Shown: positions 26,041 to 34,260, counted from the stretch's first letter. The stretch: DNA of 62,346 bases from Kitasatospora griseola (GCF_014648555.1 NZ_BMRI01000025.1:37935-100280); one strand, 5' to 3'. Numbers and translations: made by a program. The notes: generated by a model not told the origin, from the sequence alone.

Positions 26041-27237
26041 ATGCCCCCACCTCCACCCCCGCCGGCAGCAGGTCTCCGGCCCGCCGCCGTGCTGGCTCTC
26101 GGCACCTTCGCCGTCGGCACCGACGCCTTCGTCACCGCCGGCTTCCTCCCCGCCATGGCCGACACGCTGCACGTGTCGACCGCCGCCGCCGGGCAGTCCG
26201 TCAGTCTGTTCGCCGCCGTGTACGCACTGGCGTCGCCACTGCTCGCCGTCGCCACCGCCCGACTGCCCCGTCGCACCCTGCTGCTGGGGGCATTGCTGTT
26301 ACTGACCGCCGCCAACACCCTCTCCGCACTCGCCCCGACCTACGAAGTCCTCCTGGCCGGCCGGGTCCTCGCGGCCCTCGGGGCGGCCGCCTTCACACCG
26401 ACCGCCGGAGCCACGGCCGCCGCGCTGGCGCGAGCCGACTCACGGGGACGGGCTCTCGCCGTGGTGATCGGCGGATTGACGGTGGCAACCGCCCTCGGGG
26501 TGCCGCTCGGGCAGCTGGCCGCCGTCGGTCTGGGGTGGCGGGCAGCGCTGGGCGCCGTCGCGGTGCTGTCCGCACTGAGCGCGCTCGCAATCCACCTGAC
26601 GCTCCCTCAACTCCCGGGCTCAGAGCCCGTTCCGTTGCGATCGAGGGCGGCGGCGCTGCGCCGTCCGGGAGTGCTCGCAGTGCTGCCGCTGACGGTGCTC
26701 GGAATGGCCGCGTGCTACGTGCCGTACTCGTACAGCGTGCCGGTGCTGGCGGCGGTCGGCGTCTCGGGGCGGGTCGCCGTGCCGGTCGCGCTGGCGCTGT
26801 ACGGCGCAGGTGCGGTGGCGGGCAACCTGTTGGCGGGGCGGTGGACGGACCGGGTCGGTCCGGTGCGGGTGCTGACGGTGGGGTACGCGGCGATGGCGGT
26901 GTCGTTCGCGGCGCTGGCCGCTCTCGCGGCGGGGCAGCTGCGCAGCACTGTCGCGGTGGGGGTGTTGGCGTTCCTTTGGGGTGCGAGCAGCTGGTGCCAG
27001 ACTCCGGCGCAGCAGCACCGGCTGCTGGCCGCCGCCCCCGAACAGGCGTCGCTGGTGGTGTCGTTGAACTCCTCGGCGATCTATCTGGGCATCGGCGCGG
27101 GCACCGTGCTGGGCGGGTTGGCGCTGCCGTCGGGTGCGGCGGCGGTGTTCGCGCTGGCGGCGGCGCTGGCGTGCGGCGCGGCGGGGTGTCTCCGTGCGAC
27201 GGCGGTGCGGGGTCGGGCGGGTGCTACATCCACATGA
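26041..27237 (+). CDS. MFS transporter (drug efflux, AraJ-like)
   Basis: A 398-residue inner-membrane protein with about 12 hydrophobic helices. The start ATG at 26041 follows AGGAG (26029-26033). The N-terminal helix pattern GTFAVGTDAFVTAGFLPAMA and the motif ADSRGRALAVVIGGLTVATALGVPLG (motif C region of drug:H+ antiporters) place it with 12-helix arabinose-efflux/drug exporters. The substrate is unknown. The preceding Rrf2 gene and the shared operator imply induction by a toxic or oxidising ligand. Its 3' end overlaps the convergent gene by 14 bases. Confidence 0.92.
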   Translation: MPPPPPPPAAGLRPAAVLALGTFAVGTDAFVTAGFLPAMADTLHVSTAAAGQSVSLFAAVYALASPLLAVATARLPRRTLLLGALLLLTAANTLSALAPTYEVLLAGRVLAALGAAAFTPTAGATAAALARADSRGRALAVVIGGLTVATALGVPLGQLAAVGLGWRAALGAVAVLSALSALAIHLTLPQLPGSEPVPLRSRAAALRRPGVLAVLPLTVLGMAACYVPYSYSVPVLAAVGVSGRVAVPVALALYGAGAVAGNLLAGRWTDRVGPVRVLTVGYAAMAVSFAALAALAAGQLRSTVAVGVLAFLWGASSWCQTPAQQHRLLAAAPEQASLVVSLNSSAIYLGIGAGTVLGGLALPSGAAAVFALAAALACGAAGCLRATAVRGRAGATST

Positions 27238-27961
27238 ACGGCTGGCCGGCGATCGCGGCGGCGGACCGGGCACTGGCGGTCAGCAGGTCGTCCGGGTGGT
27301 CGCCGGGGCGCTGGTCGGCGTAGCGGGCGGCGATGACGGTGATGTGGTGGCCGACCGTCTCGACCCGGATCGCCGTCATCGGCTTGACGCCCGCGGCGGG
27401 GGCCACCACCCCGTCGGGGAAGGTGAATTCGAACTCCGCCGCGTGGTCGCGCACCGCCTGCGCGGCCCGGGCGGCGGCGCCCGGGTCGGCGAAGCGCAGG
27501 ACGGTGATGCTGGTGATCACGGGCTGGTCGTTGCGGGTGAGCGCGACGCCGAGCCAGGCCTGGCAGTCGAGCTTGTCCAGCAGGTTGCGGCTCTTGTCGT
27601 TCTGGACGCCCTGGCAGTCTCCGCCGTCCCGGGCGGCGGTGCGGTGGGCCTTGAACTGGTCGTAATCGTAGCCGCGCTGCGCGGGGAAGTACCGTTCGGA
27701 GTTGAAGGCCTGAGCCTCCGTCAGCGGCTTGGCGACCTGCCCGGGCGCGGCGGCGACGGTGGCGGGCAGGCTGCTGGTGGGGCCGAGCCCGGGCAGGATG
27801 TCGCCGGGGTGCGGCGTGGACACCACCCAGACGCCGCCGGCGGCCAGCACCGTGACGACGCTCCACAGGGCGGCCAGGCGTCTGCGCTCGCCGACGGCCC
27901 GATGCCCGGTCACCGGCAGGTCCTCGGCGGCGCCTGCTGGCGCTTCCCCCTGGATGGTCAT
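27224..27961 (-). CDS. Membrane-anchored protein of unknown function
   Basis: A 245-residue protein with a short cytoplasmic N-terminus, one membrane helix at about residues 27-45 (LAALWSVVTVLAAGGVWVV) and an extracytoplasmic domain of about 195 residues containing two cysteines (GDCQGVQ and KLDCQAW). The C-terminal half (VLRFADPGAAARAAQAVRDHAAEF, then VGHHITVIAARYAD) resembles the mixed α/β domains of actinobacterial lipoprotein-like sensor domains. ATG 27961 is preferred because TAGAAT lies seven bases upstream, consistent with a leaderless message. A longer GTG start at 27997 is in frame. Function unknown. Confidence 0.75.
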   Translation of the reverse strand: MTIQGEAPAGAAEDLPVTGHRAVGERRRLAALWSVVTVLAAGGVWVVSTPHPGDILPGLGPTSSLPATVAAAPGQVAKPLTEAQAFNSERYFPAQRGYDYDQFKAHRTAARDGGDCQGVQNDKSRNLLDKLDCQAWLGVALTRNDQPVITSITVLRFADPGAAARAAQAVRDHAAEFEFTFPDGVVAPAAGVKPMTAIRVETVGHHITVIAARYADQRPGDHPDDLLTASARSAAAIAGQPFMWM

Positions 27962-27968
27962 GGCGCCG

Positions 27969-27974
27969 ATTCTA
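27969..27974 (-). promoter_or_regulatory. Putative -10 element (TAGAAT) giving a leaderless transcript
   Basis: On the minus strand TAGAAT ends seven bases before the ATG at 27961. That spacing would put the transcription start on or next to the A of the start codon. No clear -35 was seen. Confidence 0.35.
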
Positions 27975-28270
27975 AGCAGGTCATCCCACAATCCCACCCT
28001 CGGGTCGAACGTATCGGAAGCACCCTTGCCACCGACCGCAAGGAGCAGACATTCGACTTGTCGGCAGATGTGACGTTATGTCCAACTTGCCTGCCCCGAC
28101 CGGACACTGAGACGCCGCCGGACGGCCGCACAGCCGTCCTGACCCGCCACCGCCGACCCGCCAGGCGCGAGGACTTCTCGCACGCCTCTGCCGTCGCTCT
28201 CTCGGACAGCTGACGGGCGCTCGGCAGAGGCGTGCCCACACCGACCGCAGGACGCCTGGAGGACACCACG
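27975..28270. other. Intergenic region, no gene recognised
   Basis: About 300 bases upstream of both the membrane protein and the degraded S33 gene. The AT-richer stretch 28003-28085 includes ATTCGACTTGTCGG and TGTGACGTTATGTCC and could hold promoters. A GGAGG ribosome binding site for the degraded gene lies at 28258-28262. No convincing ORF was found. Confidence 0.35.
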
Positions 28271-28760
28271 ATGACGACGAACACGGGCGGGACCGGCGAG
28301 GCGCAGCACCCTGGCGGCCACGCCACTGGCCGTACTGGCGGCGGCACTGCCCCTCACCACCGCCCCAACCGCGCAGGCCGCCGCCCAGCGCCGACCCGTC
28401 TGGTGTCCGGACGTCCCCGGGCACCGGATCGAGCAGATGGCCGGCGCGCTGCAGGGGGTGCTGGACGACTACGACGTGCTGCTGCTGGACCCGCGCGGCA
28501 CCGGCCGCTCCGGCCGGTTGCCCTGCAACCTCAGCGAGGCCGAGTACCGCTGAGCCCTGCGAGCCGGCCGGCGCGAGGCCATCGCCGAGTGCGCCGAGGA
28601 GCTCGGCCCGCGAGCGCCTCGGCTCCCCCAAGCCGGTGCTGTGCGGCCTGTCGTACAGCACCTACCTGATACCGGTCTGCCCCCCGGGCGGGTCGAGTCG
28701 ATGGTGCTCTCCGACGCCCACCCGCTCGCCTCCGACCCGCTGGCCCGGGCCGGCACCAAG
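28271..28760 (+). pseudogene. Decayed secreted α/β-hydrolase (S33 tripeptidyl aminopeptidase-like)
   Basis: The ATG at 28271 has a good GGAGG site, but the frame shifts by one base after about nine codons. The other frame then gives a signal peptide (RRSTLAATPLAVLAAALPL), VWCPDVPGHRIEQ and DYDVLLLDPRGTGRSG before a TGA near 28554. A further frame carries GSPKPVLCGLSYSTYL, a nucleophile-elbow segment, and another RVESMVLSDAHPLASDPLAR. The pieces are in the order found in S33 peptidases such as the intact gene at 31002. Large internal parts are missing, notably the NPGGPG region. It is clearly non-functional. Confidence 0.72.
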
Positions 28761-28894
28761 TGGGCTTCCGCCACCCGAGAACCTGCTGCGGAGCCTCGCC
28801 GCGGGCACCGCAAATCGGCGCTGCCCGGCCTGCCCGGCCTGTCCGGTCGATCTCGCGCGCGCCCGGCAAGACCGACCGGACAGAACACCTGGCG

Positions 28895-29683
28895 CTACGC
28901 CCGCTCCAGGACGCGCAGTTCGTCCAGTGCGGCGCGCGCCCGGGCCGCCAGGTCGACGTGCGCGACCTCGTGGTGGGCGACGGGGAAGGTGACCGTCGGC
29001 GGCCTGGACCTCCACTTGTACTTGCCCGGCGCGGCCCGGCGCAGGTGCACCAGGACGCCGACCTGGTTGGTGACGAAGGACAGCTCCAACTGCGAGAAGT
29101 CCCGGCCCTCCCCGGCGGGGTCGGTGAGGAACATCGACTGGTGGCCCTGGTAGAGCTGCCCGGACGCCGGAATGCGTTCGTCGATCACCCGGGCGGAGCG
29201 CTCGGTCCAGCCCAGTTCGGCGAAGGCCGCGACGGCGGCGGCCGGTGCGGCGGTCGGCGGCACCCGCAGCGGGATCCGATGGCGGATGCCGCCCTCCTTG
29301 ACCGGGATGGTGTGCAGCGTGGCCTGCACGCCGACCCCGAAGTCGAAGCCCTGGCCGTCGTACTCGGTGAACGGGCATTCCCAGGGCAGCTCCCGCCGGA
29401 ACCGCACTTGGTTCTCCTCGCCCGGTGCCAGCTCGAAGCAGTAGTCGTCGACGGTGAGCCCGCAGATCACCATCGCCAGGTTCTTGCCCCGGTGGCTGTA
29501 GGCGTCGGCCACCAGCTCCATGCTGAACCTGACCATCTCCAGCGCCTGGCGGCCCGCCCGGATCACCGCCGTGCCGGCGATCCACCGGTCGGTCAGCTCC
29601 GGGTCGTCGAGCCGCAGTTCGACCTCGGGCGGGTCGGTCAGCTCCGTCTCGGGCTCGATCCCCGACTCTCCACGCTCGGCCAC
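28895..29683 (-). CDS. Spo0M/sporulation-control-like protein, paralogue A
   Basis: A 262-residue cytoplasmic protein resembling the arrestin-like Spo0M family, in which two β-sandwich domains act as scaffolds. Recognisable parts are the strand with FRRELPWECPFTEYDG, GVGVQATLHTIPVKEGG and the C-terminal FSQLELSFVTNQVGVLVHLRRA. The GTG at 29683 is preferred because GAGGAGGGG precedes it and the resulting length matches paralogue B (260). The last 35 residues (PTVTFPVAHHEVAHVDLAAR) mirror those of paralogue B, showing a shared origin. It is divergent from paralogue B across 127 bases. A developmental role is inferred from the family only. Confidence 0.78.
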   Translation of the reverse strand: MAERGESGIEPETELTDPPEVELRLDDPELTDRWIAGTAVIRAGRQALEMVRFSMELVADAYSHRGKNLAMVICGLTVDDYCFELAPGEENQVRFRRELPWECPFTEYDGQGFDFGVGVQATLHTIPVKEGGIRHRIPLRVPPTAAPAAAVAAFAELGWTERSARVIDERIPASGQLYQGHQSMFLTDPAGEGRDFSQLELSFVTNQVGVLVHLRRAAPGKYKWRSRPPTVTFPVAHHEVAHVDLAARARAALDELRVLERA

Positions 29684-29810
29684 CGGCGGCCCCCTCCTCG
29701 GTGCGGTCAGCGGGACGAGCATAGCCGGGACGGCCTGTTCCGCCTCCGCCGTGTTTCCGCGGCGGGGCCGGCGTTAGGCTTTGCCCGAACTTTGCGCGGG
29801 GAGGCGGACG

Positions 29811-30593
29811 ATGGGGCTGCGGAAGCTACTGGGAATCGGCGACGGTAACGGCCGGGACCCGCGGATCGACACCGTGCTCGGCACCGTCCTCCCGCAGCCG
29901 GGCCGGCGGATCGACGGCGAGGTGCTGTTCCGGGCCGGCTGGCTGAAGCTGCGGATCCACGACCTGAACCTCGACGTGGTGAGCAAGGCCCGCGACTGGG
30001 AAGGCAACACGATCGACGGCCAGGAGGTCGCCCTCCGCCCCGAGATCACCTGGTTCGACGTGGAGCGGAACACGGAGCACCGGATCGGGTTCCACGGCCG
30101 GCTGCGCTGGGACTGCCCCGTCACCGAGCTCGGCGGCCGGTCGACCGGCGTCGACCTGTCCCTGGTCACCACGCTCGGCTACGACTCGGACGACGTCCGG
30201 GACGTCGACTTCCTGCACGTGGCGGCCCTCCCGCTGCACGAGGCGGTCATGGACGCACTCCTGGCGGAGGGCTACCGCTTCACCGGGTCGGAACTGCTGG
30301 CGACGCAGGTGGAGGGCATCGACCACCGCAGCCTGCGGACCCAGGTCTTCCACCTGGAGGACCCGGCCGCCGACCCGGCCGGGTTCCCCGCGCTGGAGGT
30401 CGTCTTCGTCAACAACGTGGTGGGCGCGACGGTGTTCGTCCGCCGGGCGGCCCGCCAGTTCTTCTGGTGGCGGGACAAGCCCCCGGCGGTGTCCTTCCCC
30501 GTCGCCCACCACGAGGCCGGCACCGTCGATCTCGGCCCCCGGGTCCGCGACGCACTGGCATCCCTCGCCGTGAAGGACCGCGCGCCCCGCTGA
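29811..30593 (+). CDS. Spo0M/sporulation-control-like protein, paralogue B
   Basis: A 260-residue Spo0M-like protein. It starts MGLRKLLGIGDGNGRDPRID, with ATG 29811 preceded by GGGGAGG. The body has the family's two-lobe pattern: GEVLFRAGWLKLRIHDLNLD in lobe one; TTLGYDSDDVRDVDFLHVAA, a short linker helix (AVMDALLAEGYRFTGSELLA) and FPALEVVFVNNVVGATVFVR in lobe two. The extra C-terminal PPAVSFPVAHHEAGTVDLG is shared with paralogue A and is not part of typical Spo0M. A TAGGCT-like -10 lies at 29775-29780. The two genes may bind one another, but that is inference. Confidence 0.8.
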   Translation: MGLRKLLGIGDGNGRDPRIDTVLGTVLPQPGRRIDGEVLFRAGWLKLRIHDLNLDVVSKARDWEGNTIDGQEVALRPEITWFDVERNTEHRIGFHGRLRWDCPVTELGGRSTGVDLSLVTTLGYDSDDVRDVDFLHVAALPLHEAVMDALLAEGYRFTGSELLATQVEGIDHRSLRTQVFHLEDPAADPAGFPALEVVFVNNVVGATVFVRRAARQFFWWRDKPPAVSFPVAHHEAGTVDLGPRVRDALASLAVKDRAPR

Positions 30594-31001
30594 CGGACCG
30601 TCACTCGTGGCAGCAGACCCGGTCGAACCCGGGTCCGACCGGCCCCACTCGGCCAGGAGCTGCCCGGACGATCATGTGACTGTCCAGTGCTCTGACCGAC
30701 AACGTTCGCCGGGTTGGCGGTGACGGAGCCTGAACCGGTTGGGTGTCGGCCGACATCCGATCAGCAGCGAGCACCTGGCGGTCACCGGAGCGTGGCCGAC
30801 GACGATCTCCAGGCCGTTCGTCCGGAAACCACCTCCACCTGGCGGTACGCCGCGTGTCGGTCCCGGCCGGGGTGGTCCTGAAGTAGCAGACGCGTAGCGG
30901 CAATTCGGCGGGGGAGCCCGGTACCGGTGGTGGACGCGCCCGGCCGCCGCGGCGCCTACGGTCGCCCCGACGGCCCGCCCAGGCACACGAGGGGAAACAC
31001 C
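30594..31001. other. Intergenic region carrying an insertion-sequence end
   Basis: 408 bases between the Spo0M paralogue and the S33 peptidase, with no supported gene. It contains a copy of an IS630-type left end at 30703-30760 and a GAGGGG ribosome binding site before GTG 31002. The rest shows no clear pattern. Confidence 0.4.
30703..30760 (+). repeat. Solo left end of an IS630-type element
   Basis: CGTTCGCCGGGTTGGCG (30703-30719) is identical to 32575-32591 inside the IS630-type mini-element. The next 40 bases remain similar (CCGGTTGGGTGTCGG against CCGGTTGGATGTCGA, then GACAT in both). No transposase or matching right end follows. It is a degraded end, about 290 bases upstream of the S33 peptidase start. 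Confidence 0.45.
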
Positions 31002-32567
31002 GTGATCCGCGCCGCCAAGCCGGCCGCCGCTCTTGCGGCGCTGGCCCTGACCATCCTCACCGCGTCCGCCGTACCGGCGGCCGGTGTCACCGCGCCCCCG
31101 CTCGCGGCGGCGGCCACCGCCGATCCGCTCGCCGCGCTGCGTGGCCAACAGCCGCGCTGGCACCCCTGCACGACCAGCCCGGAGGACACCGCCGGCGCCG
31201 AGCTCGACGCCGCCGGCGCCGGCTGCACCGAGCTCGCCGTCCCCCTCGACTACCGTCGCCCCGACGGGCGGACCACCGGGGTCGCCCTCGCCCGGCTGCC
31301 CGCCACCGACCAGGCCCGCCGCCTGGGCACCCTGTTCTACAACCCCGGCGGCCCCGGCGTCCCCGCCCGCGACCTCGCCCTCACCCTGCGTCGGGCCGCG
31401 CCCGGCCTGGCCGCCCGCTACGACATCGTCGGCATGGACCCGCGCTTCGTCGGTGCCAGCACCCCCCTCGACTGCGGCTGGCCCACGGCCGGCCCCGGCT
31501 CGGCCGGCCCCGACCGGCTGACCTTCGACCGGTCCGCCGAGGTCGCCAAGGGCCTCGCGGCCCGCTGCGCGCCGTACCGCGAGCTGCTGCCGCACATCTC
31601 CACCCGCAACACAGCCCGGGACATGGACCTGGTGCGCGCCGTCCTCGGCGAGAAGACGATCGCCTACCTCGGCTCCTCCTACGGCAGTTACCTCGGCGAG
31701 GTCTACCTCCAGCTGTTCCCCGGGCACGTGGGGCGGGCGGTCTTCGACGCGGCCATGGACCCGGACCGCTTCGGCCCCGACCTGACCGCCACCCAGGGCC
31801 CCGCGATGGCGGCCGCGCTCACCGCGTGGGCCGCCTGGGCGGCCCGCCACGACGACCGCCACCACCTGGGCTCGACCACCGCCGAGGTGCTGGCCGCGGT
31901 CGAGCGGGTGCGCCTGGCCGCCGGGCGCGCGCCGCTGGCGGTCGGCACCCACCGGGTCGACGCCCAGGCCCTGCCGCAGGTGCTGTGGACGGTGGCGGCC
32001 GGGGACGACGCCGCCGCCCGCGAGGAGTTCTCCGCGCTGGTGCGCGTCCTGGCCGACGCCGCCGAAGGCCGTCCGGCGGAGCCGACCGCACTGCTGGAAG
32101 CGGTGCTGAGCGGCCTGACGGCCCCCGACGCGGGCGGCTACGCCGCCGTGCAGACCGCGATCATGTGCGCCGACCGCGCCGCCTCACGCGATCCGCTCGC
32201 CTACTACCGCGACATCCAGGCCCACCGCGCCGACGAGCCGCTGTTCGGCCCGCTCACCCGCAACCTCACGCCGTGCACCTTCTGGCCGGCGGAGCCCGCC
32301 GAACCGCCCACCCTGGTGCGCAACGCCGTGCCGGTCCTGCTGGTCGGCGCCGACGGCGACCCGGCCGCCACCTACCCCGGCCAGCTCTCCGCCCACCGCG
32401 CGCTGACCGGCTCCCGCCTGGTGACCCTGCGCGGCGCCTTCCGGCACACCGTCTACGCGGGCCTGTTCGCACCGCGCGACGCCTGCGTGGACACCGCCGT
32501 CGACCGCTACCTCCTGGACGGTGTTCTCCCCGTTCAGGACACCGACTGCCCGGCCGCCCGGCCCTAG
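31002..32567 (+). CDS. Secreted S33 family serine peptidase (tripeptidyl aminopeptidase-like)
   Basis: A 521-residue exported α/β-hydrolase. The GTG at 31002 follows GAGGGG and starts a signal peptide cleaved near residue 40 (AAGVTAPPLAAAAT). The oxyanion motif FYNPGGPGV, MDPRFVG, the nucleophile elbow LGSSYGSYLGE, and the C-terminal TAP-like domain with LLVGADGDPAATYPGQ and the histidine in GAFRHTVYAG are all present. This is the layout of streptomycete tripeptidyl aminopeptidases, which trim tripeptides from exported proteins. Paired cysteines suggest disulfides. A decayed paralogue lies 2.2 kb upstream and an IS630-type mini-element begins at its stop codon. Confidence 0.92.
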   Translation: MIRAAKPAAALAALALTILTASAVPAAGVTAPPLAAAATADPLAALRGQQPRWHPCTTSPEDTAGAELDAAGAGCTELAVPLDYRRPDGRTTGVALARLPATDQARRLGTLFYNPGGPGVPARDLALTLRRAAPGLAARYDIVGMDPRFVGASTPLDCGWPTAGPGSAGPDRLTFDRSAEVAKGLAARCAPYRELLPHISTRNTARDMDLVRAVLGEKTIAYLGSSYGSYLGEVYLQLFPGHVGRAVFDAAMDPDRFGPDLTATQGPAMAAALTAWAAWAARHDDRHHLGSTTAEVLAAVERVRLAAGRAPLAVGTHRVDAQALPQVLWTVAAGDDAAAREEFSALVRVLADAAEGRPAEPTALLEAVLSGLTAPDAGGYAAVQTAIMCADRAASRDPLAYYRDIQAHRADEPLFGPLTRNLTPCTFWPAEPAEPPTLVRNAVPVLLVGADGDPAATYPGQLSAHRALTGSRLVTLRGAFRHTVYAGLFAPRDACVDTAVDRYLLDGVLPVQDTDCPAARP

Positions 32568-32950
32568 CCGCATACGTTCGCCGGGTTGGCGTCGGTGGCC
32601 CCCTGGGCCGGTTGGATGTCGAGAGACATTCAGTTCGGGAGGGGGCACGGGTGGCGGAACCGGTCAAGGTCCGGAGGCTGACCGACCAGGAAGGTCAGCA
32701 GCTACAGAGGGTCGTGCGGCGGGGCAGGACCAGCTCGGTGCACTACCGGCGTGCGATGATGCTGCTGGCCTCGGCCGGCGGCAATCGGGTCCCGGTGATC
32801 ACCCGGCTGGTGCAGGCGGACGAGGACACCGTGCGGGATGTGATCCACCGGTTCATTGTCATGCCCTCCAACCCTTGCACCCCGGGCCCGCGATCTTACA
32901 GAGGCGGCTCCCCTGCAGGCCGCCGTGTCCAACCCGGCGAACCTATGCGG
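32568..32950 (+). mobile_element. IS630-type mini-element (internally deleted, intact inverted repeats)
   Basis: A 383-base unit bounded by inverted repeats 32568-32589 (CCGCATACGTTCGCCGGGTTGG) and 32929-32950. The right end read on the minus strand matches at 21 of 22 positions, with G for C at position 8. Inside is the start of an IS630-type transposase cut off at about 32862. The size and intact ends are those of a MITE-like derivative that could be moved by a transposase in trans. A second left end lies at 30703. It is inserted immediately after the S33 peptidase stop codon. Confidence 0.75.
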
Positions 32951-32962
32951 TCACAGCACTAG
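32651..32962 (+). pseudogene. Truncated IS630 family transposase N-terminus
   Basis: GTG 32651 opens AEPVKVRRLTDQEGQQLQRVV, then RRAMMLLASAGGNRVP and LVQADEDTVRDVIHRF. This is the N-terminal helix-turn-helix of IS630-type transposases. After HRF the sequence jumps to unrelated IVMPSNPCTPGPRS and stops at 32962, so the DDE catalytic domain is lost. The ORF reads through the right inverted repeat. It is not expected to be functional. Confidence 0.6.
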
Positions 32963-32989
32963 GCTGGCCCTCGTTTGGAAGGGGCAGCT

Positions 32990-33214
32990 GTGACAGTGAT
33001 GGCTCGTGCAACGGCCGTTGCGTTGGTGCAGAAGATCATGGACGCGGACTGTGTCGACGATGCCGAGGCGTACGACGTGCTGGAGGCATTGGGCAGGGCC
33101 CTCGGCTGTCCGACCGGCTATGTGAGCGACTTGATCTTCTGGCCCGAGGGGCGGGAGCTGACAGCTGCCGAGGTCGTCGATCAGGCTCTGGAGTACCGGC
33201 CCTTCGCCCTGTGA
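32990..33214 (+). CDS. Colicin-E-type immunity protein homologue (orphan)
   Basis: A 74-residue acidic protein. LVQKIMDADCVDDAEAYDVL, then GYVSDLIFWPEGRELTAAEV and VVDQALEYR align by eye with the four-helix Im2/Im9 immunity fold (LVxxI, SDLIxYP, SPxxIVxxVKxWR). That fold blocks HNH nuclease toxins. GGAAGGGG at 32977-32984 points to GTG 32990 as start, with ATG 32999 also possible. No cognate nuclease is encoded beside it. On one side is the IS630 mini-element, on the other an IS5 remnant, so toxin loss or capture of an orphan immunity gene is likely. Protection function is inferred from the family. Confidence 0.72.
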   Translation: MTVMARATAVALVQKIMDADCVDDAEAYDVLEALGRALGCPTGYVSDLIFWPEGRELTAAEVVDQALEYRPFAL

Positions 33215-33233
33215 GAGGGCTCCAAACTCGCAG

Positions 33234-33518
33234 TCAGATGATCAGGGCGGCTACGGTGACGGTGCCGAGGAAGACGTAGCCGCGCTTGTCGTACCGGGTC
33301 GCGACGGCGCGGGAGTTCCTCAGCTTTCCGATGGCCCTCTCTGCAGTGTTGCGCTTCTTGTACCGCACCTCGTCGAAGCCGGGTGGCCGTCCGCCTCGCG
33401 ATCCTCTGCGCGGGCGGCGCTGCCGGTGGTCCCGCCACCGGCCACAATGCCTATTGCGGACAGGCCGGAACGGCCGCAGCCGTTCCCGCTCGGCATCTGT
33501 CGGATCACCCCGCCCCAC
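33234..33518 (-). pseudogene. IS5 family transposase with a large internal deletion
   Basis: The 94-codon frame begins with a typical IS5 N-terminus (DPTDAERERLRPFRPV, RNRHCGRWRDHRQ). About 32 residues in, it jumps to the conserved C-terminus (RGSRGGRPPGFD, KKRNTAERAIGKLRNSRAVA, TRYDKRGYVFLGTVTVAALI). The middle, with most of the DDE catalytic core, is gone. It ends at a stop at 33234. It is a dead IS remnant flanking the orphan immunity gene. Confidence 0.75.
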
Positions 33519-33575
33519 GCTCGAACCAACGACCAGGGCAGGCGAAAGTCACATGATCGGCCAGGCAGCTCCTGG

Positions 33576-34007
33576 CTAGGAGGAGCTCACCCTCACCGCA
33601 TCCGGCTTGGCGAACGGCATCGTCTCCCAGCCTTGCGGCCAGCCCCGTTCGTCGCACGGCCGGCCGGCCTCGACCTCGATCAACCGTGGGACGCGGTCCA
33701 GCCACCAGACGCCGCCGCCGTGCTCGGGCCAGGGGACCGTGGCGGCGCGGAACCGATCGTCCAGCTCGCGGAGCTCCGGCTCCCAGGCCGTCCGGACCGC
33801 TGTCGGCAACTCCGGCCAGGCTCGCGCCAGTTCGTGGCGGCACCCCAGGTCGTTGCTGAGCTCGGGCGCGGACCAGGAGTACCCCGCTTCGACCTCGTCC
33901 ACCAGTTGTCGCCATTGCGACACCGACCGGCTGATGGCGCCGGGCGACCCGCCGGCCCACCGGTCGGCGTCGGCCACGGCCGTCTTCGCGACCGCCGGCT
34001 CACGCAC
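33576..34007 (-). CDS. Hypothetical protein, third gene of an overlapping operon
   Basis: A 143-residue soluble protein rich in Trp and Glu: VSQWRQLVDEVEAGYSWSAPEL, LREL, DDRFRAATVPWPEHGGG, VWWLDRVPRL. The pattern suggests a compact helical domain followed by a β-rich tail. No family is recognised. The GTG at 34007 overlaps the stop of the preceding gene by 8 bases, implying translational coupling. It may serve the same module as the two small genes upstream, perhaps as an accessory or extra immunity factor, but this is inference. Confidence 0.62.
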   Translation of the reverse strand: MREPAVAKTAVADADRWAGGSPGAISRSVSQWRQLVDEVEAGYSWSAPELSNDLGCRHELARAWPELPTAVRTAWEPELRELDDRFRAATVPWPEHGGGVWWLDRVPRLIEVEAGRPCDERGWPQGWETMPFAKPDAVRVSSS

Positions 34008-34260
34008 CGAGGCCCGGGACCCACACCAGGCGCAGGACGTCGATGGTGCGTTCGTCGGGGTTGACGAAGAGTTCGGCGGTGACGGACGGGGCGAGGACGG
34101 CGCTGCGCAGGTCGCCCCAGTCGTCGACGGGGGAGCCCGCGCCGTCGTCGAGTGTCACCAGTGCGGCGGTGACCAGGGCGAACAGCAGGTCGTCCGCCTT
34201 GGAGATCTCGACCATCGCCTGGGCGGGCTGGTCCTGGAGCCAGACCCGCCACCCCTTCAC
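34000..34260 (-). CDS. Small RelE-like protein, possible toxin of a TA-type operon
   Basis: An 86-residue protein: KGWRVWLQDQPAQAMVEISK, DDLLFALVTAALVTLDDG, SVTAELFVNPDERTIDVL. The end, with a charged turn followed by an R-x-I-D-V-L-R-L-V-W strand, resembles the final strands of RelE/ParE toxins. The N-terminal half is not typical, so the label is tentative. Its GTG start overlaps the TGA of the upstream gene as GTGA (34260-34257), a hallmark of coupled translation. The small size and pairing with the 85-residue upstream protein fit a toxin-antitoxin pair. Confidence 0.6.
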   Translation of the reverse strand: MKGWRVWLQDQPAQAMVEISKADDLLFALVTAALVTLDDGAGSPVDDWGDLRSAVLAPSVTAELFVNPDERTIDVLRLVWVPGLGA

